DNA from: Klebsiella pneumoniae
GTDB taxonomy: Bacteria > Pseudomonadota > Gammaproteobacteria > Enterobacterales > Enterobacteriaceae
Reading direction: 5' to 3'
Assembly (NCBI RefSeq): GCF_000742135.1
Contig: NZ_KN046818.1
Location: 248,001-312,000, forward strand
DNA: 64,000 nt
Numbering within the stretch: position 1 is the stretch's first letter; each line of letters starts with the position of its first letter. The position numbers were made by a program, and so were the translations under genes. Under the pieces are notes generated by a model, which did no database searches, was not told the origin of the DNA, and was given only the letters and a program-made list of their open reading frames with translations. Below are positions 20,061-29,101 of this stretch, piece by piece.

Positions 20061-21055
20061 GCATACCGAAAGAGAACTCCGCGCCGGTCGCGAAATCCGC
20101 TTCGGCGAAAAAAATGTTGATGGGCGACCTGATGCAGACCGTCGGCATTCTGCCGATCCTCATCCTGATCGTCGCCGTTTTCGGCTTTATCGCCCCCAAC
20201 TTTTTCACGGAAAGCAATCTGCTGAATATCACCCGCCAGGCCTCGATCAACATTGTGCTGGCGGCGGGAATGACCTTCATCATCCTCACCGGCGGCATTG
20301 ACCTTTCCGTCGGCTCCATCCTTGGCACCACCGCAGTGGCCGCGATGGTGGTGTCGCTGATCCCGGAGTTTGCGTTGCTGTCGATTCCGGCGGCGCTGAT
20401 GCTCGGCCTGCTGCTCGGCCTGTTCAACGGCGCGCTGGTCGCCTTCGCCGGGCTACCGCCGTTTATCGTCACCCTCGGCACCTACACGGCGCTGCGCGGC
20501 GCCGCCTATCTGCTGGCCGACGGCACCACGGTGATCAACTCCGATATCAGCTTCGAGTGGATCGGCAATGACTACCTCGGCCCGGTGCCCTGGCTGGTAG
20601 TCATCGCCCTGGCGGTGATCGCGATGTGCTGGTTTATCCTGCGCCGCACCACCCTTGGGGTGCATATCTACGCGGTGGGCGGCAACATGCAGGCGGCGCG
20701 GCTGACCGGCATCAAAGTCTGGCTGGTGCTGCTGTTTGTCTATGGCATGAGCGGCCTGCTCTCCGGCCTTGGCGGGGTGATGAGCGCTTCGCGGCTGTAC
20801 AGCGCCAACGGCAACCTCGGCGTCGGCTACGAGCTGGACGCCATCGCCGCGGTCATTCTCGGCGGCACCAGCTTCGTCGGCGGTATCGGCACCATCACCG
20901 GTACGCTGGTGGGGGCGCTAATTATCGCCACCCTCAATAACGGCATGACCCTGATGGGGGTCTCCTACTTCTGGCAACTGGTGATCAAAGGGGCGGTGAT
21001 CATCATTGCGGTGCTGATCGACAAATACCGTACCCGACATCATCAAAGTGCATAA
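20057..21055 (+). CDS. Sugar ABC transporter permease (RbsC type)
   Basis: A 332-aa CUT2-family permease with about eight to ten hydrophobic segments. Family signatures include [23 protein letters not shown] near residue 70 and [20 protein letters not shown] near 265. It forms the inner-membrane channel for the sugar bound by the following periplasmic protein. The four-base overlap with the ATPase gene indicates coupled translation. Confidence 0.93.
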   Translation: MSIPKENSAPVAKSASAKKMLMGDLMQTVGILPILILIVAVFGFIAPNFFTESNLLNITRQASINIVLAAGMTFIILTGGIDLSVGSILGTTAVAAMVVSLIPEFALLSIPAALMLGLLLGLFNGALVAFAGLPPFIVTLGTYTALRGAAYLLADGTTVINSDISFEWIGNDYLGPVPWLVVIALAVIAMCWFILRRTTLGVHIYAVGGNMQAARLTGIKVWLVLLFVYGMSGLLSGLGGVMSASRLYSANGNLGVGYELDAIAAVILGGTSFVGGIGTITGTLVGALIIATLNNGMTLMGVSYFWQLVIKGAVIIIAVLIDKYRTRHHQSA

Positions 21056-21085
21056 CAACAACATCTTACCTGCGAGGAAAAGCGA

Positions 21086-22027
21086 ATGCGTTTAAAACCG
21101 ATAGTCACCGCGCTGTGTGCTGGCGCGCTGCTGGCCGCCTCCCCTTTTGCGTCGGCCAAAGAGCTGAAAGCGATTGGCGTGACGGTGGGCGACCTTGCCA
21201 ACCCGTTCTTTGTACAGATCACCAAAGGGGCGGAGCTGGAGGCCCGCAAACTGGCGGGGGATAACGTCAAAGTGACGCTGGTCTCCAGCGGCTACGATCT
21301 GGGCCAGCAGGTGGCGCAGATCGATAACTTTATCGCCGCCAAAGTCGATATGATCATCCTCAACGCCGCCGATTCGAAAGGCATTGGCCCGGCGGTGAAG
21401 CGGGCCAAAGAGGCCGGGATCGTGGTGGTGGCGGTTGACGTCGCCGCCGAAGGGGCCGACGCCACCATCACCTCCGATAACACCCAGGCGGGCGAGCTGG
21501 CCTGTAAATACATTAGCGACCGCCTGAACAACAAAGGCAACGTGGTGATCATCAACGGGCCGCCGGTCTCCGCCGTACAAAACCGCGTCGAAGGCTGCGA
21601 AACGGAGTTCAAAAAACACCCGGACATTAAAATCCTCTCCGCCAACCAGAACGCCAAAGGCAGCCGGGAAGGCGGCCTGGAGGTGATGACCTCCCTGCTG
21701 GCGGCCAATCCGAAGATTGACGGCGTGTTCGCGATCAACGATCCGACGGCGATTGGTGCCGATCTGGCAGCGAAACAGGCGCAGCGCAGCGAGTTCTTCA
21801 TCGTCGGCGTCGACGGCAGCCCGGACGGCGAAGAGGCGCTGAAGCGTAAGAACTCGCTGTTCGTCGCCACCCCAGCGCAGGACCCACAGGTGATGGCAGC
21901 GAAGGCGGTGGAGATTGGCTACGACATCCTGCAGGGCAAACCGGCGCCGACCGCGCCGGTACTGATCCCGGTGACGATGATCGACAAAAATAACGTCAGC
22001 TCTTACAAAGGCTGGACCGTGAAATAA
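21086..22027 (+). CDS. Periplasmic sugar-binding protein (RbsB family)
   Basis: A 313-aa exported protein; the signal peptide ends near SPFASA-KELKAIG. The mature part is a type I periplasmic-binding fold: IGVTVGDLANPFFVQITKGAE at the N-terminus, DMIILNAADSKGIGPAVKRA, GVFAINDPTAIGADLAAK, and IVGVDGSPDGEEALK. It captures a monosaccharide for the transporter encoded just upstream. Gene order (ATPase, permease, binding protein) follows the rbs pattern. A strong hairpin after the stop may protect its message. Substrate is unknown; pentoses, fructose-like and allose-like sugars are all possible. Confidence 0.93.
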   Translation: MRLKPIVTALCAGALLAASPFASAKELKAIGVTVGDLANPFFVQITKGAELEARKLAGDNVKVTLVSSGYDLGQQVAQIDNFIAAKVDMIILNAADSKGIGPAVKRAKEAGIVVVAVDVAAEGADATITSDNTQAGELACKYISDRLNNKGNVVIINGPPVSAVQNRVEGCETEFKKHPDIKILSANQNAKGSREGGLEVMTSLLAANPKIDGVFAINDPTAIGADLAAKQAQRSEFFIVGVDGSPDGEEALKRKNSLFVATPAQDPQVMAAKAVEIGYDILQGKPAPTAPVLIPVTMIDKNNVSSYKGWTVK

Positions 22028-22037
22028 GCGCAACCCG

Positions 22038-22065
22038 GCGCACAATCGTTCCGCCGATTGTGCGC
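22038..22065 (+). other. Stable hairpin after the sugar-binding-protein gene
   Basis: GCGCACAATCG (22038-22048) and CGATTGTGCGC (22055-22065) form a perfect 11-bp stem with a six-base loop and no U-run. Similar structures after binding-protein genes protect the upstream mRNA and raise its level relative to downstream genes, here the kinase. Confidence 0.6.
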
Positions 22066-22101
22066 TACGCTTAACGAATATGACGGCGCGGAGTAGCGAT
22101 C

Positions 22102-23109
22102 ATGGAACGGAAAGGCATTATTGCCGCAGGCAACATGCTGGTCGATCATGTCCACCAGATCGGGCAGTGGCCGGAGCGCGGCTGGCTGGTGGAAATTGTC
22201 CATAGCGAACGCGCCACCGGCGGCGCGCCGCTGAATGTCCTGCTGACCCTGGCCAAAATGCACGCCGGGCTGACGCTGCAGGCGGTCGGCCTGATTGGCG
22301 AGGATAACGATGGCGACTACATCACCGCCATGCTCGATCAGTACCATATCAATCGCCAGCTCGTACAGCGCACCAGCTCCGCCCCCACCTCGATGACCCA
22401 GGTGATGACCGACGCCGAAGGCCAGCGCACTTTCTTTCATTCTCCCGGCGCCAACCGCCTGCTTGATCTCCCGGCTTTTGAGCCGCTGGATGCGCCGCTG
22501 AAAATTTTCCATCTCGGCTATCTGCTGCTGCTCGAAAGCCTCGATCGCCCCGATGAAGTGTACGGCACCCGCAGCGCGCGACTGCTGGCGCAGATGCGCG
22601 AGCGAGGCTATGAGGTGTCCCTCGATCTGGTGTCGCGCAAGGGCGACCCGCGCTACCGGCCGCTGGTCCTGCCGGCGCTGAAGCATCTTGACTACCTGAC
22701 CATCAATGAACTGGAAGCCAGCGAGTTTAGCGGGCTGGAGATTCGTCTACCCAACGGCGAGCCGCACGTCGCCAATATCGCCCGCGCCGCCAGCGCATTG
22801 CTTGACGCCGGCGTACGCCAGCGGGTAGTGATCCATTGTCCGGAGGGGGCATGGGGCGTCTCCCGTACCGAAGCCGGGCGCTGGGTACCGTCATGGCGGC
22901 TGCCGCCGGAGGAGATTATCGGCAGCGTCGGCGCGGGGGACGCCTTCTGCGCCGGCCTGCTGTACGGCAGCCACGAACGCTGGCCGTTAACCGCCAGTCT
23001 GCAGCTGGCCCACGCCTGCGCCCGCGCCAGCCTGCAGGCCGCCAACGCGATCGACGGCGCCAAAACGCTCCCTGAGCTGCAGACGTTTATTCAGTTGCAG
23101 AATGTTTAG
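22102..23109 (+). CDS. PfkB-family carbohydrate kinase
   Basis: A 335-aa ribokinase-family enzyme: the N-terminal substrate-binding segment ERATGGAPLNVLLTLAKM and the C-terminal anion-hole and catalytic-base motif GSVGAGDAFCAGLLYG (PfkB signature 2) are both present. It probably phosphorylates the sugar imported by the preceding ABC transporter. It lies 75 bp after the binding-protein gene on the same strand, behind the hairpin, so it is likely the last and less expressed gene of the operon. Exact sugar is unknown. Confidence 0.9.
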   Translation: MERKGIIAAGNMLVDHVHQIGQWPERGWLVEIVHSERATGGAPLNVLLTLAKMHAGLTLQAVGLIGEDNDGDYITAMLDQYHINRQLVQRTSSAPTSMTQVMTDAEGQRTFFHSPGANRLLDLPAFEPLDAPLKIFHLGYLLLLESLDRPDEVYGTRSARLLAQMRERGYEVSLDLVSRKGDPRYRPLVLPALKHLDYLTINELEASEFSGLEIRLPNGEPHVANIARAASALLDAGVRQRVVIHCPEGAWGVSRTEAGRWVPSWRLPPEEIIGSVGAGDAFCAGLLYGSHERWPLTASLQLAHACARASLQAANAIDGAKTLPELQTFIQLQNV

Positions 23110-23233
23110 ATCGAGTAGATCCCGCTATCAGGGCGATGCCACAGGAGAACGGCGTGTCATGGCGAGAAAAGGGATACGGTTTATTCAAATCACGCCTGTT
23201 TTACGCTGAGTTCAACAAGGGCGGGCCAGGTAA

Positions 23234-24151
23234 CTAACTGCGCCACTCGGCCAGCACCTTTTCCAGTTTATCTAATGACTCAGCGCGTTTTATCGCTGGC
23301 ATCTGATGAATATTGCGCAATTTCCACTGCACGGCAGGCAAATCCTGAATACGCATTTCCGGCGCTAAACGCCAGTCTGGTTCGCCTCGTTTAAATGACA
23401 GTAAAAAATCGACATCCTGTTGTGTGAAACAGGATTTTAACGCAGCAATCATCCTGTTGGGGACTGCTGTCAGTTCCTCCAAGGCTATCGTCTCAAATGT
23501 CATCCCGCTGAATTCACGGTAAAAAGGTTCAGCAATATCTTTCCAGCGAGGATTCAGCACTTCAGCCAGAGGCCGATTATGGCTCAGTAAATACGCGATA
23601 AACCCATTGAAAATGGGACGGTCAAGCTCCTGCGCATCAAGAAGTAATTTCACGTCATAAAAATCTCTGGGATGCTGGCGATCCAGCGCCGCGCATAATT
23701 TTCCACCGTAGAGGTCAGGCAACGAAACCACTGGAAGGCTGGCATAGCCAAAAACGTCCTCTACCGCCCCCACCACTTCTCGCTCCTGTGGTGGATATAA
23801 TGTTCCCCGGGCGACCGGTGAAACCTCTATCTTTATTTGCGCGCTATCGGTAGTAACAATGACACGCATCTCATCTGAACGATTAGCTTGTAATACAGCG
23901 CTCATACCTGCCTGTTGTTGCAGATTGGCGGCAATACGTGCAAGCGCATCCCGTATATGAGGTAAAGCGATGGCTCTGCTTTCCAGGGGCACCCAGGCGA
24001 GGTCGATATCCACCGATAATCGAGGGAAATCGCGGATAAAGAGATTGATGGCAGTGCCACCTTTCAGCGCAAATTCCCGTTCGACAGCAACATAGGGTAA
24101 AACCTGCATTAGCAGAGCAACCTGCCGATAATAAGGCGCCTGTATATCCAT
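23234..24151 (-). CDS. AbiEii-type nucleotidyltransferase toxin
   Basis: A 305-aa protein of the AbiEii/AbiGii toxin family (DUF1814, nucleotidyltransferase fold). Conserved motifs are KGGTAINLF followed by RLSVDIDLAW (metal-binding DxD), IKIEVSPVARG, and LYGGKLCAALDRQHPRDFYDV, all in the usual order. In characterised AbiE systems the toxin is bacteriostatic, modifies tRNA by nucleotide addition, and causes phage-abortive infection. The gene follows the antitoxin by five bases. Codon use is more AT-rich than the flanking sugar operon, suggesting acquisition. Confidence 0.88.
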   Translation of the reverse strand: MDIQAPYYRQVALLMQVLPYVAVEREFALKGGTAINLFIRDFPRLSVDIDLAWVPLESRAIALPHIRDALARIAANLQQQAGMSAVLQANRSDEMRVIVTTDSAQIKIEVSPVARGTLYPPQEREVVGAVEDVFGYASLPVVSLPDLYGGKLCAALDRQHPRDFYDVKLLLDAQELDRPIFNGFIAYLLSHNRPLAEVLNPRWKDIAEPFYREFSGMTFETIALEELTAVPNRMIAALKSCFTQQDVDFLLSFKRGEPDWRLAPEMRIQDLPAVQWKLRNIHQMPAIKRAESLDKLEKVLAEWRS

Positions 24152-24156
24152 ATTTT

Positions 24157-24915
24157 TTATTCCTTTTGAAAGCGTTCAGGCACTGTGATTTGGTATTGAG
24201 CATTGAACTTTCCATTTTCCACGATTTGCCGCTTGCCCGCTCCCAGATCGATTTTTTGGCTATCGATTCGTTTGAGCCAGCCATGCTCGTAAAAACTGGC
24301 GAAGAAGAGATACAAACGCTTGGCCTGCACGGACTGGCTGACGGAAAGAAGATACTCTACTTTACGAGGATTAAGATTAACCAGCCCCTGGAAAAGCTCT
24401 GCAGCGTGGTTAAATGAGAGGGTCCCCGGCACCGCGCTCAGCAACTCGTAAGCAGCCAGTTCTGGCGCACTGCCGATGAGTTTTTTCCCTTTTATATCAA
24501 GCGTTACACGGTATCTATCATCCAGCACCGGCAGTTTTTTCCCCGATATGACTATCCACTCCACACCCGGGAATTCCCTGAACCATTTCGGCAGCAGCGC
24601 TTTATTTTCCACACTAAGCCAGCACTGGTTTTGTTTTAGCTGTAGATAGTGTGAACGGCCCTGCCAGACTAAGCTACTGAGCCCCGCAACATACACCGGA
24701 GCGGCAAGCTGATTTTGCAAACATGCTAATGCATCGTTCCACTCCGGCTCACGTCCCGCACGCGCATATACGCCGTTGCCTCTTTTTTTTAACCAGCCAC
24801 TTTGCGCGTATTTAAAGGCCAGAGAGGGAGAGATGGCATGCTGGCTTAACCAGGACTGAAGGATCACATCTCCGGGAGCGCTGTTTTGCAGCAGCCAGTT
24901 TAATTTTGTTGCCAT
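24157..24915 (-). CDS. AbiEi-family antitoxin
   Basis: A 252-aa protein with the AbiEi architecture: an N-terminal winged helix-turn-helix (about residues 1-90; SLAFKYAQSGWLKKRGNGVYAR) and a C-terminal domain ending in a basic segment with VPERFQKE. It would neutralise the adjacent AbiEii and repress the operon through its N-terminal domain by binding inverted repeats. It is the first gene of the pair, as in known AbiE loci, and an imperfect inverted repeat lies just before its start. Confidence 0.87.
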   Translation of the reverse strand: MATKLNWLLQNSAPGDVILQSWLSQHAISPSLAFKYAQSGWLKKRGNGVYARAGREPEWNDALACLQNQLAAPVYVAGLSSLVWQGRSHYLQLKQNQCWLSVENKALLPKWFREFPGVEWIVISGKKLPVLDDRYRVTLDIKGKKLIGSAPELAAYELLSAVPGTLSFNHAAELFQGLVNLNPRKVEYLLSVSQSVQAKRLYLFFASFYEHGWLKRIDSQKIDLGAGKRQIVENGKFNAQYQITVPERFQKE

Positions 24916-24926
24916 AGATTAACCCA

Positions 24927-24956
24927 GAGTGTCACTTTAATAAAAAAAGTAAACTC
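24927..24956 (-). promoter_or_regulatory. Candidate AbiEi operator
   Basis: GAGTGTCACTTT (24927-24938) faces AAAGTAAACTC (24946-24956), an inverted repeat with one bulge, starting 11 bases upstream of the antitoxin ATG. AbiEi proteins are known to autoregulate through inverted repeats at their promoter. The match is by position and symmetry only. Confidence 0.45.
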
Positions 24957-25000
24957 CCTGCGCCAAATAAAGTCAACAGCGGGTTGGCAGCAAACCCGCC

Positions 25001-25729
25001 CTACGCCGCCTTCTCGCTGTGGGTCACGTCGGCGGAAAAGACATAGCCCAGACCGCGCAGGGTTTTAATCAACGTCGGCTGATGCGGGTTGAGCTCAATT
25101 TTGCGCCGCAGGCGCATGATCAGCACATCGATGGTCCGGTCGAATACCTCGGTGCTTTCGTTATGAGTCAGCGCCAGCAGCTGTTCGCGATTCAATACCC
25201 GGCGCGCGTTCTGCGCCAGCGCCAGCAGCAGGCCATATTCTCCCTGGGTCAGCGGGATCGCCTGCTGCTGCGGGTTATACAGTTCACAGCGCGTGGTATC
25301 CAGCCGCCAGCCGTTAAACGTCAGGCCAGCACCGGCGCCCGACGCCTCGCCGGCCAGCGCCCCACTGCGTCGCAGTACCGCTTTCACCCGGGCGACCACC
25401 ACCCGCGAGCTGAACGGTTTGGCGATGTAATCATCGGCGCCCATCTCCAGGCCCACCACCACATCAGACTCACTGCCCAGACCGGAGAGCATCACCACCG
25501 GCAGCTCAGGCCGCGTGCGCTGCAGCTGCTGGAGCACCTGCAGGCCATGGGTATCCGGCAGGATCATATCCAGTAAGACCAGCGCGATATCCGCCCGCTG
25601 CGCCACCGTCGTCAGCGCGTCGTTGCCGGTCTGGCTGACAAGCACTTCAAACGCGTGCGCGCCGAGCACATCGCTGAGCAGCTCGCCCATTGCCCTGTCA
25701 TCATCCACCACTAAAATGACTGGTTTCAT
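25001..25729 (-). CDS. OmpR/TorR-type response regulator
   Basis: A 242-aa two-component regulator starting MKPVILVVDDDRAMGELLSD. The receiver domain has Asp9-Asp11, the phospho-acceptor Asp54 (LVLLDMILPD), and the Thr/Ser and Lys switch (VVMLSGLG; YIAKPFSSR). The winged-helix output domain covers about residues 135-232 (EYGLLLALAQNARRVLNREQLL; TLIKTLRGLGYVF). The start at 25729 has GAGG at good spacing; an upstream open frame to 25819 is not needed. No kinase is adjacent, so the hybrid sensor kinase at 16075 is the likely partner. It is divergent from fdhF. Confidence 0.9.
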   Translation of the reverse strand: MKPVILVVDDDRAMGELLSDVLGAHAFEVLVSQTGNDALTTVAQRADIALVLLDMILPDTHGLQVLQQLQRTRPELPVVMLSGLGSESDVVVGLEMGADDYIAKPFSSRVVVARVKAVLRRSGALAGEASGAGAGLTFNGWRLDTTRCELYNPQQQAIPLTQGEYGLLLALAQNARRVLNREQLLALTHNESTEVFDRTIDVLIMRLRRKIELNPHQPTLIKTLRGLGYVFSADVTHSEKAA

Positions 25730-25840
25730 TTTTGCCTCTGCCCGCCGGGAATTAGTGTCAGTCTGATCGATTCTGCAAGCCTGCGCCGACAAATTCCTCT
25801 CCCGGTGACATTTTTTCAAGCGCCGTCACATCTCCAGGGT

Positions 25841-25866
25841 ATCGACACGTCAAATCTGTCGACAGG
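25841..25866 (+). promoter_or_regulatory. Possible FhlA upstream activating region of fdhF
   Basis: Two GTCGAC/TCGACA-type elements (ATCGACACGTCA and CTGTCGACAGG) lie about 95-120 bp before the expected fdhF transcription start, where FhlA binds in E. coli. The FhlA consensus contains TGTCG and TGACA half-sites. Tentative. Confidence 0.35.
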
Positions 25867-25931
25867 CTGTTTTTCGTCAGCATTCCGCCCAAAAAACCCG
25901 CGTATCATCAAGGAATACCCACAATGAAAAT

Positions 25932-25949
25932 ATGGCATAGAAGATGCAT
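25932..25949 (+). promoter_or_regulatory. Sigma-54 promoter of fdhF
   Basis: ATGGCATAGAAGATGCAT has GG at 25934-25935 and GC at 25946-25947, separated by exactly ten bases, the -24/-12 spacing of RpoN promoters. It lies about 55 bp before the fdhF ATG, and fdhF of E. coli is RpoN- and FhlA-dependent. Confidence 0.85.
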
Positions 25950-26001
25950 AGTGACGGCGCGATAGCGCAAACGCGCCCATTGAATAACTGGAGCAAGACC
26001 G

Positions 26002-28149
26002 ATGAAAAAAGTCGTCACGGTTTGCCCGTATTGCGCATCAGGTTGCAAAATCAACCTGGTGGTCGATAACGGCAAAATCGTTCGGGCTGAAGCGGCGCAG
26101 GGGAAAACCAACCAGGGAACCCTGTGCCTGAAGGGCTATTATGGCTGGGACTTCATTAACGATACCCAGATCCTAACGCCGCGCCTGAAAACCCCCATGA
26201 TCCGCCGTCAACGCGGCGGCAAGCTGGAAGCCGTCTCCTGGGACGAGGCGCTGGATTACGTCGCCACCCGCCTCAGCGCCATTAAAGCCAAATATGGCCC
26301 GGATGCGATCCAAACCACCGGCTCCTCCCGCGGCACCGGTAATGAAACCAACTATGTGATGCAAAAATTCGCGCGCGCCGTTATTGGTACCAATAACGTC
26401 GACTGCTGCGCTCGCGTCTGACACGGCCCTTCGGTTGCAGGTCTGCACCAGTCGGTCGGTAACGGCGCCATGAGTAATGCCATCACGGAGATTGATAACA
26501 CCGATCTGGTGTTTATCTTCGGTTACAACCCGGCGGATTCCCACCCTATCGTGGCGAATCACGTCATTAACGCTAAACGCAACGGGGCGAAAATTATCGT
26601 CTGCGACCCGCGCAAAATTGAAACCGCGCGCATCGCCGATATGCACATTGCGCTGAAGAACGGCTCGAACATCGCGCTGCTCAACGCCATTGGCCACGTG
26701 ATTATTGAAGAGGATCTGTACGATAAATCCTTCGTCGCCAGCCGTTCCGAAGGCTTCGAGGAGTATCGCAAAATCGTTGAAGGCTATACGCCGGAGTCGG
26801 TGGAGGAGATCACCGGGGTCAGCGCCCAGGAGATCCGCGCCTGCGCCCGGATGTATGCCAGCGCCAAATCCGCCGCCATCCTGTGGGGCATGGGCGTCAC
26901 CCAGTTCTACCAGGGCGTGGAGACGGTGCGGTCGCTGACCAGCCTCGCGATCCTCACCGGCAACCTCGGCAAGCCGAGCGTCGGCGTCAACCCGGTACGC
27001 GGCCAGAACAACGTTCAGGGCGCCTGCGATATGGGTGCGCTACCGGATACCTATCCGGGCTATCAGTACGTCAAGTTCCCGGAGAACCGCGAAAAATTCG
27101 CCAAAGCCTGGGGCGTGGAAAGCCTGCCTGCGCATACCGGCTATCGCATCAGCGAATTGCCGCACCGCGCGGCGCACGGTGAAGTGCGGGCGGCGTACAT
27201 TATGGGTGAGGATCCGCTGCAGACCGACGCCGAACTCTCGGCGGTCCGCAAAGCGTTCGACGATCTGGAACTGGTTATCGTCCAGGACATTTTCATGACC
27301 AAAACCGCCTCCGCGGCTGACGTCATCCTGCCGTCCACCTCGTGGGGCGAGCACGAAGGCGTGTATACCGCAGCGGACCGCGGCTTCCAGCGCTTCTTTA
27401 AAGCGGTGGAGCCGAAGTGGGACCTGAAAACCGACTGGCAGATCATCAGCGAAATCGCCACCCGGATGGGCTATCCGATGCATTACAACAACACCCAGGA
27501 GATCTGGGACGAGTTGCGGCATCTGTGCCCGGACTTCTACGGCGCCACCTACGAGAAAATGGGTGAGCTCGGCTATGTCATGTGGCCGTGCCGCGATGAG
27601 TCCGACGCCGATCAGGGGACGTCATATCTGTTTAAAGAGAAGTTCGATACCCCGAACGGACTGGCGCAGTTCTTCACCTGCGACTGGGTCGCGCCGATCG
27701 ATAAGCTTACCGATGAGTACCCGATGGTATTGTCGACGGTGCGCGAGGTCGGCCATTACTCGTGCCGTTCAATGACCGGTAACTGCGCGGCGCTGGCGGC
27801 GCTGGCGGATGAACCAGGCTATGCGCAAATCAACACCGCCGACGCCGAACGGCTAGGCATTGAAGATGAAGAGCTGGTATGGGTCAATTCGCGTAAGGGG
27901 CGCATCATCACCCGCGCGCAGGTCAGCGATCGGCCGAATAAAGGCGCGGTGTACATGACCTACCAGTGGTGGATCGGCGCCTGTAACGAACTGGTCTCAG
28001 AGAACCTGAGTCCGATAACCAAAACGCCGGAGTACAAGTACTGCGCGGTCAACGTTGAGCGGATTGCCGATCAGCGCGCCGCGGAACAGTACGTGATCGA
28101 CGAGTACAACAAGCTGAAATCCCGCCTGCGCGAAAGCGCGATGGGTTAA
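26002..28149 (+). CDS. fdhF: Formate dehydrogenase H, selenoprotein (FdhF)
   Basis: FdhF oxidises formate to CO2 as the catalytic subunit of formate hydrogenlyase. The 715-aa reading frame includes an in-frame TGA at codon 140 (26419-26421), in the context CCARV-Sec-HGPSV, identical to the E. coli selenocysteine site. A SECIS hairpin follows directly. Cys8, Cys11, Cys15 and Cys42 match the [4Fe-4S] ligands, and the rest matches the molybdopterin-guanine-dinucleotide domains closely. An automatic caller would split it at 26421 and restart at 26470. It has a sigma-54 promoter upstream. Confidence 0.97.
26422..26458 (+). promoter_or_regulatory. Bacterial SECIS element of fdhF
   Basis: Immediately after the Sec TGA, the apical part GGTTGCAGGTCTGCACC (26433-26449) is the SelB-binding hairpin known from E. 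coli fdhF, with the loop AGGTCT flanked by complementary TGC/GCA and GGT/ACC-type arms. The coding sequence is preserved through it. Confidence 0.92.
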
Positions 28150-28181
28150 GGTTCGGCGGTCTGACCCGGCTCGCGCGATGC

Positions 28182-28274
28182 GTAGGCCGGGTCAGGCGCA
28201 GCCGCCACCCGGCACATAAACGGCTCCGTGTCCACAGTCTGTCGCCCGGCGGCGCTGCGCTTGCGCGGGCCTAC
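28182..28274. repeat. REP palindrome pair (BIME) between fdhF and yjcO
   Basis: GTAGGCCGGGTCAGGCGCAG at 28182 opens a REP unit ending in CACCCGGC (to 28215); an inverted partner, GCCCGGCGGCGCTGCGCTTG, begins at 28244 and ends GGGCCTAC at 28274. They occupy most of the 230-bp gap. Confidence 0.85.
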
Positions 28275-28378
28275 GGTCAGGTAGCGCAAATCGGCCCTAC
28301 CTACCGATACCCGCCATTTTCTTCTTTTTCGCCTCCCTTTATACTGCGCGCTATGTTCCTTACTGATAATAAATACAA

Positions 28379-29065
28379 ATGAAATACCTCTTTTTATTTC
28401 TACTGGTTTTCACCAGCGGCGCAGCGGTGGCCACCGAACCTGGCAGTCAGTATCAACAGCAGGCCGAAGCCGGCGATCGACGCGCGCAATATTACCTTGC
28501 CGATACCTGGGTCAGCTCCGGCGATTATCAAAAAGCCGAATACTGGGCGCAGAAGGCGGCCGCCCAGGGCGATGGCGATGCGCTGGCGCTGCTGGCGCAG
28601 CTCAAAATCCGTAACCCCCAACAGGCGGACTATCCGCAGGCCCGCCAGCTGGCGGAAAAAGCCGTCGAGGCCGGCAGTAAATCCGGAGAGATCGTCCTCG
28701 CGCGGGTGCTGGTCAACCGTCAGGCTGGCGCCACCGACGTAGCGCACGCCATCACGCTGCTGCAGGATGCTGCCCGGGATAGCGAAAGCGATGCGGCGGT
28801 AGATGCCCAGATGCTGCTGGGGCTGATCTACGCCAGCGGCGTACACGGCCCGGAGGATGATGTGAAAGCAAGTGAATACTTTAAAGGCAGTTCATCACTT
28901 TCCCGCACCGGCTATGCCGAATACTGGGCCGGGATGATGTTCCAGCAGGGAGAGAAAGGCTTTATCGAACCGAATAAGCAGAAGGCGCTGCACTGGCTCA
29001 ACGTCAGTTGCCTGGAGGGGTTTGATACCGGCTGCGAAGAGTTTGACCGGATTAGTAAAGGATAA
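28379..29065 (+). CDS. yjcO: Sel1-repeat periplasmic protein YjcO
   Basis: A 228-aa exported protein with a short signal peptide (ending near SGAAVA) and several Sel1-type helical repeats, for example AEAGDRRAQYYLADTWVSSG, AQKAAAQGDGDALALLAQL and KQKALHWLNVSCLEGFDTGC. It matches E. coli YjcO in length and position between fdhF and gltP. Such repeats mediate protein-protein contacts; no specific role is established. A bidirectional terminator follows. Confidence 0.92.
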   Translation: MKYLFLFLLVFTSGAAVATEPGSQYQQQAEAGDRRAQYYLADTWVSSGDYQKAEYWAQKAAAQGDGDALALLAQLKIRNPQQADYPQARQLAEKAVEAGSKSGEIVLARVLVNRQAGATDVAHAITLLQDAARDSESDAAVDAQMLLGLIYASGVHGPEDDVKASEYFKGSSSLSRTGYAEYWAGMMFQQGEKGFIEPNKQKALHWLNVSCLEGFDTGCEEFDRISKG

Positions 29066-29068
29066 GAA

Positions 29069-29096
29069 AAAGCCCGGCGCTATCGCGCCGGGCTTT
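29069..29096. terminator. Bidirectional terminator between yjcO and gltP
   Basis: AAAGCCCGGCGC and GCGCCGGGCTTT form a perfect 12-bp stem with loop TATC, flanked by A-rich and T-rich sequence, between two convergent genes. Confidence 0.9.
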
Positions 29097-29101
29097 GTGT
29101 T

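Noticed and set aside
26470-28149. Separate formate dehydrogenase gene starting at 26470
   Set aside because: It is the downstream part of fdhF after the selenocysteine TGA; frame and homology are continuous from 26002.
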